Part shown: piece after piece, positions 6,904 to 8,773 of the stretch | Layout: the number at the start of each line of letters is the position of its first letter | How positions within the stretch are numbered: position 1 is the first letter of the stretch | Assembly (NCBI GenBank): GCA_023481025.1 | Contig: JAMCWV010000212.1 | Location: 1-8,773, forward strand | Direction of reading: 5' to 3' | Source of the DNA: Gammaproteobacteria bacterium | Lineage (GTDB): Bacteria; Pseudomonadota; Gammaproteobacteria; Enterobacterales; Alteromonadaceae | DNA length: 8,773 nucleotides | Position numbers and translations under genes: made by a program | The notes under the pieces: model-generated | The model's input: only the letters and a program-made list of their open reading frames with translations | What the model was told of the DNA's origin: nothing | Database searches by the model: none

Positions 6904-6996
6904 CAGATCCTTGCCGCTTGATCGTTACAACAGTCGTCAAAACATTCGCTATTAACGTCATGTTACCGCTCCGGTGTAGAAGCGGCAAGGGGTCTG
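6904..6996 (-). promoter_or_regulatory. Long-range stem in the rsmE leader covering its ribosome binding site
   Basis: Plus-strand CCTTGCCGCTT at 6909-6919 and AAGCGGCAAGG at 6980-6990 are a perfect 11-bp inverted repeat. CAGA at 6904-6907 and TCTG at 6993-6996 add 4 pairs after a small internal loop (1 base against 2). In a minus-strand transcript the 3' arm is AAGCGGCAAGGATCTG, which contains the rsmE Shine-Dalgarno AAGGA and ends 1 base before its ATG. The 60-base loop also holds a small ORF start. The repeat is directly seen; a role in translational control is inferred and requires that transcription begins upstream of 6996. Confidence 0.45.
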
Positions 6997-7028
6997 GCCT
7001 TTTCAATTACGTGTGCAGCTCGTGCGAA

Positions 7029-7481
7029 CTAAGAGCGCTTGCGACGAATGCTTTCAACGTTCGTGGCGATGGAAAGCAGCAGGATCATGGACTCTTTCAT
7101 CAGTGAAATGAATATGACCGAGAAATAGATCACGACCGTTGACGCTAACGCAGCGCCCAAAGACTCCATAAAGCCATACATGAAAATGCCACCGAGGAAA
7201 CCAAAAGCGACAAATATGCCGCCGGCAACCCACCAGAGCAGAATGACGCCGTCCCAGGCGCGACGGAACCAGTCGAGTACTGGGAATTCAGTGGTTTTCG
7301 TTGAGTCTGACTCGTTGCGGGTTTCTTCATGAAGTTCTGCAAGTCGAGCCATTGCGCCCAACCAAATTCGCAACGGGATCGTGAAGAAGCGCAAAATCAC
7401 TAAGATCAACGCTTGAATCAGCGCAGGACCAAGTTGTTGTTTCACATTAATGCCGGGAATCATGTTTTTATCGTCGTTCAT
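7029..7481 (-). CDS. DUF4282-like inner-membrane protein of unknown function
   Basis: This 150-residue protein has two clear hydrophobic helices, about residues 79-102 (VILLWWVAGGIFVAFGFLGGI) and 107-127, ending in a basic tail (IRRKRS). The last part, FISLMKESMILLLSIATNVESIRRK, resembles the end of DUF4282 proteins, in which the second helix runs into a charged segment. I rate that assignment as moderate. The N-terminal region, residues 17-48, is also hydrophobic and amphipathic (two internal arginines), and a polar linker rich in Glu, Asp, Ser and Thr follows at 49-66. There is no signal peptide. The start is ATG at 7481, with GAGG 6 bases upstream. It lies 126 bases before rsmE on the same strand and could share its transcript. 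No function can be read from the sequence. Confidence 0.7.
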   Translation of the reverse strand: MNDDKNMIPGINVKQQLGPALIQALILVILRFFTIPLRIWLGAMARLAELHEETRNESDSTKTTEFPVLDWFRRAWDGVILLWWVAGGIFVAFGFLGGIFMYGFMESLGAALASTVVIYFSVIFISLMKESMILLLSIATNVESIRRKRS

Positions 7482-7533
7482 AGCCTGCCTCGTGAGTTTA
7501 ACCTACTGACAAATCGTTATTTTTGTAAATTTC

Positions 7534-7562
7534 AGCTTAGTTCAGAAGTTGGGCGTTGGCAA
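7534..7562 (-). promoter_or_regulatory. Candidate promoter upstream of the DUF4282-like gene
   Basis: On the minus strand TTGCCA (plus 7557-7562) is a 5 of 6 match to the -35 consensus. It lies 17 bases from TAAGCT (plus 7534-7539), a weak -10 that keeps the first two bases and the last. Transcription would start near 7527 and give a leader of about 45 bases. As metK is closed by the terminator at 7589-7621, some promoter is expected here to drive the downstream operon. TTTACA at plus 7524-7529, with TAGGTT 18 bases further on, is an alternative. Confidence 0.28.
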
Positions 7563-7588
7563 TGTTGATAAGACAAGAAAACGGCAAG

Positions 7589-7621
7589 AAAAAAGCCGCG
7601 AGAGCAGGGCTCTTGCGGCTT
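7589..7621 (-). terminator. Rho-independent terminator of metK
   Basis: The minus-strand RNA folds into a 13-position stem: AAGCCGC, one A-C mismatch, then AGAGC; a CCT loop; and the matching GCTCT and GCGGCTT. Six U residues (plus A-run 7589-7594) follow the stem directly. It begins about 36 bases beyond the metK stop. The strong GC-rich stem and the U-tract make this a confident intrinsic terminator that insulates metK from the DUF4282/rsmE operon. Confidence 0.9.
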
Positions 7622-7657
7622 CAGTGGACGACTTATGCTAGGAGCTTAAGTTGTAAA

Positions 7658-8773
7658 CTACAGCGACGCTAAAATCGCATCCACTTTGTCAGTTCGTTCC
7701 CATGGGAATTCTTCACGACCGAAGTGGCCATACGCTGCCGTTGGAAGGTAAATTGGACGCTCAAGGTCGAGCATCTTCAAAATACCATACGGGCGAAGGT
7801 CAAAATGTTCACGTACTAAACGAATAAGAGTTTCTTCGTCGTACTTGCTGGTTCCAAAAGTTTCGATGCTAATGGACGTCGGCTCGGCGACACCAATAGC
7901 ATAAGACACTTGCAGCTCCAAGCGGTCAGCTAAGCCAGCCGCTACAAGGTTTTTGGCAACATAGCGAGCGGCATACGCTGCGCTACGGTCAACTTTGGAT
8001 GGGTCTTTACCCGAAAACGCACCACCACCGTGACGTGCCATGCCGCCATAGGTGTCGACGATAATTTTCCGGCCGGTTAAACCACAGTCACCCATTGGTC
8101 CGCCAATTACAAAGCGACCGGTTGGATTGATGTGAATTTTGGTTTCCTTGGTAAGCCATTCAGCAGGCAGTACCGGTTGAATAATATGCTCGAAGACGCC
8201 GTCACGTACTTCTTGCAAGCTAACTTCTGGTGCGTGTTGCGTCGACAACACAATGGCATCAATGCCTACGGGCTTGCCGTTGTCATAGATAAAGGTCAGC
8301 TGGCTTTTCGCATCAGGGCGCAACCAGTCAAGACCAGCTTTGCGCACTTCGGCTTGCTTTTGTACTAAGCGATGCGAATACATAATCGGCGCAGGCATTA
8401 GTTCAGCCGTTTCATTGGTCGCATAGCCGAACATTAACCCTTGATCGCCGGCACCTTGGTCTTCCGGGCGTTCACGGTCAACCCCTTGGTTAATGTCCGG
8501 TGACTGTTTACCAATCGCATTTAAGACAGCACAACTGTCGGCGTCAAACCCCATGTCCGAGTGGACGTAGCCAATTTTACGCACGGTGTCGCGAGTCAGC
8601 TCTTCAATATCAACCCAAGCATTAGTGTTGATTTCACCGCCAACTAAAACCATGCCGGTTTTGACAAACGTTTCGCATGCCACACGGGCTTTTGGGTCTT
8701 GAGCGAGAATCGCATCAAGTACTGCATCAGAAATTTGGTCTGCAATTTTATCAGGATGACCTTCTGACACAGA
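7658..8773 (-). CDS. metK: S-adenosylmethionine synthase, 5' end cut by the window
   Basis: MetK makes S-adenosylmethionine from methionine and ATP as a cytoplasmic tetramer. In the window are 371 residues, from [16 protein letters not shown] to the end at TAG 7658-7660; about 10 N-terminal residues lie off the right edge (E. coli MetK is 384). The GTG at 8770 is an internal valine of SVSEGHPDK, not a start. Family signatures are [15 protein letters not shown], the ATP-site glycine-rich [38 protein letters not shown], and the C-terminal [14 protein letters not shown]. Nothing in the visible part looks truncated or altered. An intrinsic terminator follows. SAM is the cofactor used by RsmE nearby, though the terminator indicates separate transcription. 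Confidence 0.98.
   Translation of the reverse strand, partial: SVSEGHPDKIADQISDAVLDAILAQDPKARVACETFVKTGMVLVGGEINTNAWVDIEELTRDTVRKIGYVHSDMGFDADSCAVLNAIGKQSPDINQGVDRERPEDQGAGDQGLMFGYATNETAELMPAPIMYSHRLVQKQAEVRKAGLDWLRPDAKSQLTFIYDNGKPVGIDAIVLSTQHAPEVSLQEVRDGVFEHIIQPVLPAEWLTKETKIHINPTGRFVIGGPMGDCGLTGRKIIVDTYGGMARHGGGAFSGKDPSKVDRSAAYAARYVAKNLVAAGLADRLELQVSYAIGVAEPTSISIETFGTSKYDEETLIRLVREHFDLRPYGILKMLDLERPIYLPTAAYGHFGREEFPWERTDKVDAILASL

Noticed and set aside
8768..8773. GTG at 8770 as the metK start
   Set aside because: It is the valine of the conserved SVSEGHPDK segment. The TCT (Ser) codon before it is still in frame, so the gene continues beyond the window.

Overview
The window reads as a chromosomal housekeeping segment from a marine-type gammaproteobacterium, most likely in or near the Idiomarinaceae/Alteromonadales. 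That placement is inferred from the close match of the recalled RluA and MetK families to their enteric counterparts, the conserved rsmE-gshB-yqgE-ruvX order, and an amgK-murU pair, which enteric bacteria lack. I see no mobile element, CRISPR array, tRNA, rRNA or prophage gene, and no sign of an accessory island.

Left part (1-2573): a short promoter region leads into amgK and murU on the + strand. They overlap by 4 bases (ATGA) and encode the kinase and uridylyltransferase of the cell-wall recycling shortcut from MurNAc to UDP-MurNAc. murU runs head-on into rluA on the - strand, and the two coding regions overlap by 64 bases at their 3' ends.

Centre (2574-4145): a divergent intergenic region separates rluA from a PhoH2-type gene on the + strand (PIN nuclease domain plus PhoH ATPase). 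This gene carries an in-frame TAG at 3198-3200, just after the last PIN active-site acid. Without the TAG, reading from 2748 to 4145 would give a normal-length protein of about 465 residues. The bases around the stop look like a cluster of compensating small indels.

Right part (4192-7481): five - strand genes are read in the order DUF4282-like membrane protein, rsmE, gshB, yqgE, ruvX. The last four are packed with gaps of 0 to 11 bases and probably form one transcript: 16S rRNA methylation, glutathione synthesis, an AlgH-family protein and an RNase-H-like resolvase/rRNA-processing factor. The 126-base leader of rsmE can fold into a long-range stem that buries the rsmE ribosome binding site. 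At the right edge lies metK, on the - strand and cut by the window at its 5' end, followed by a strong intrinsic terminator.

The observations most worth a second look are the interrupted PhoH2 gene, with a possible restart signal overlapping its stop, and the predicted structured leader of rsmE. I did not find evidence for a wholly new biological system.
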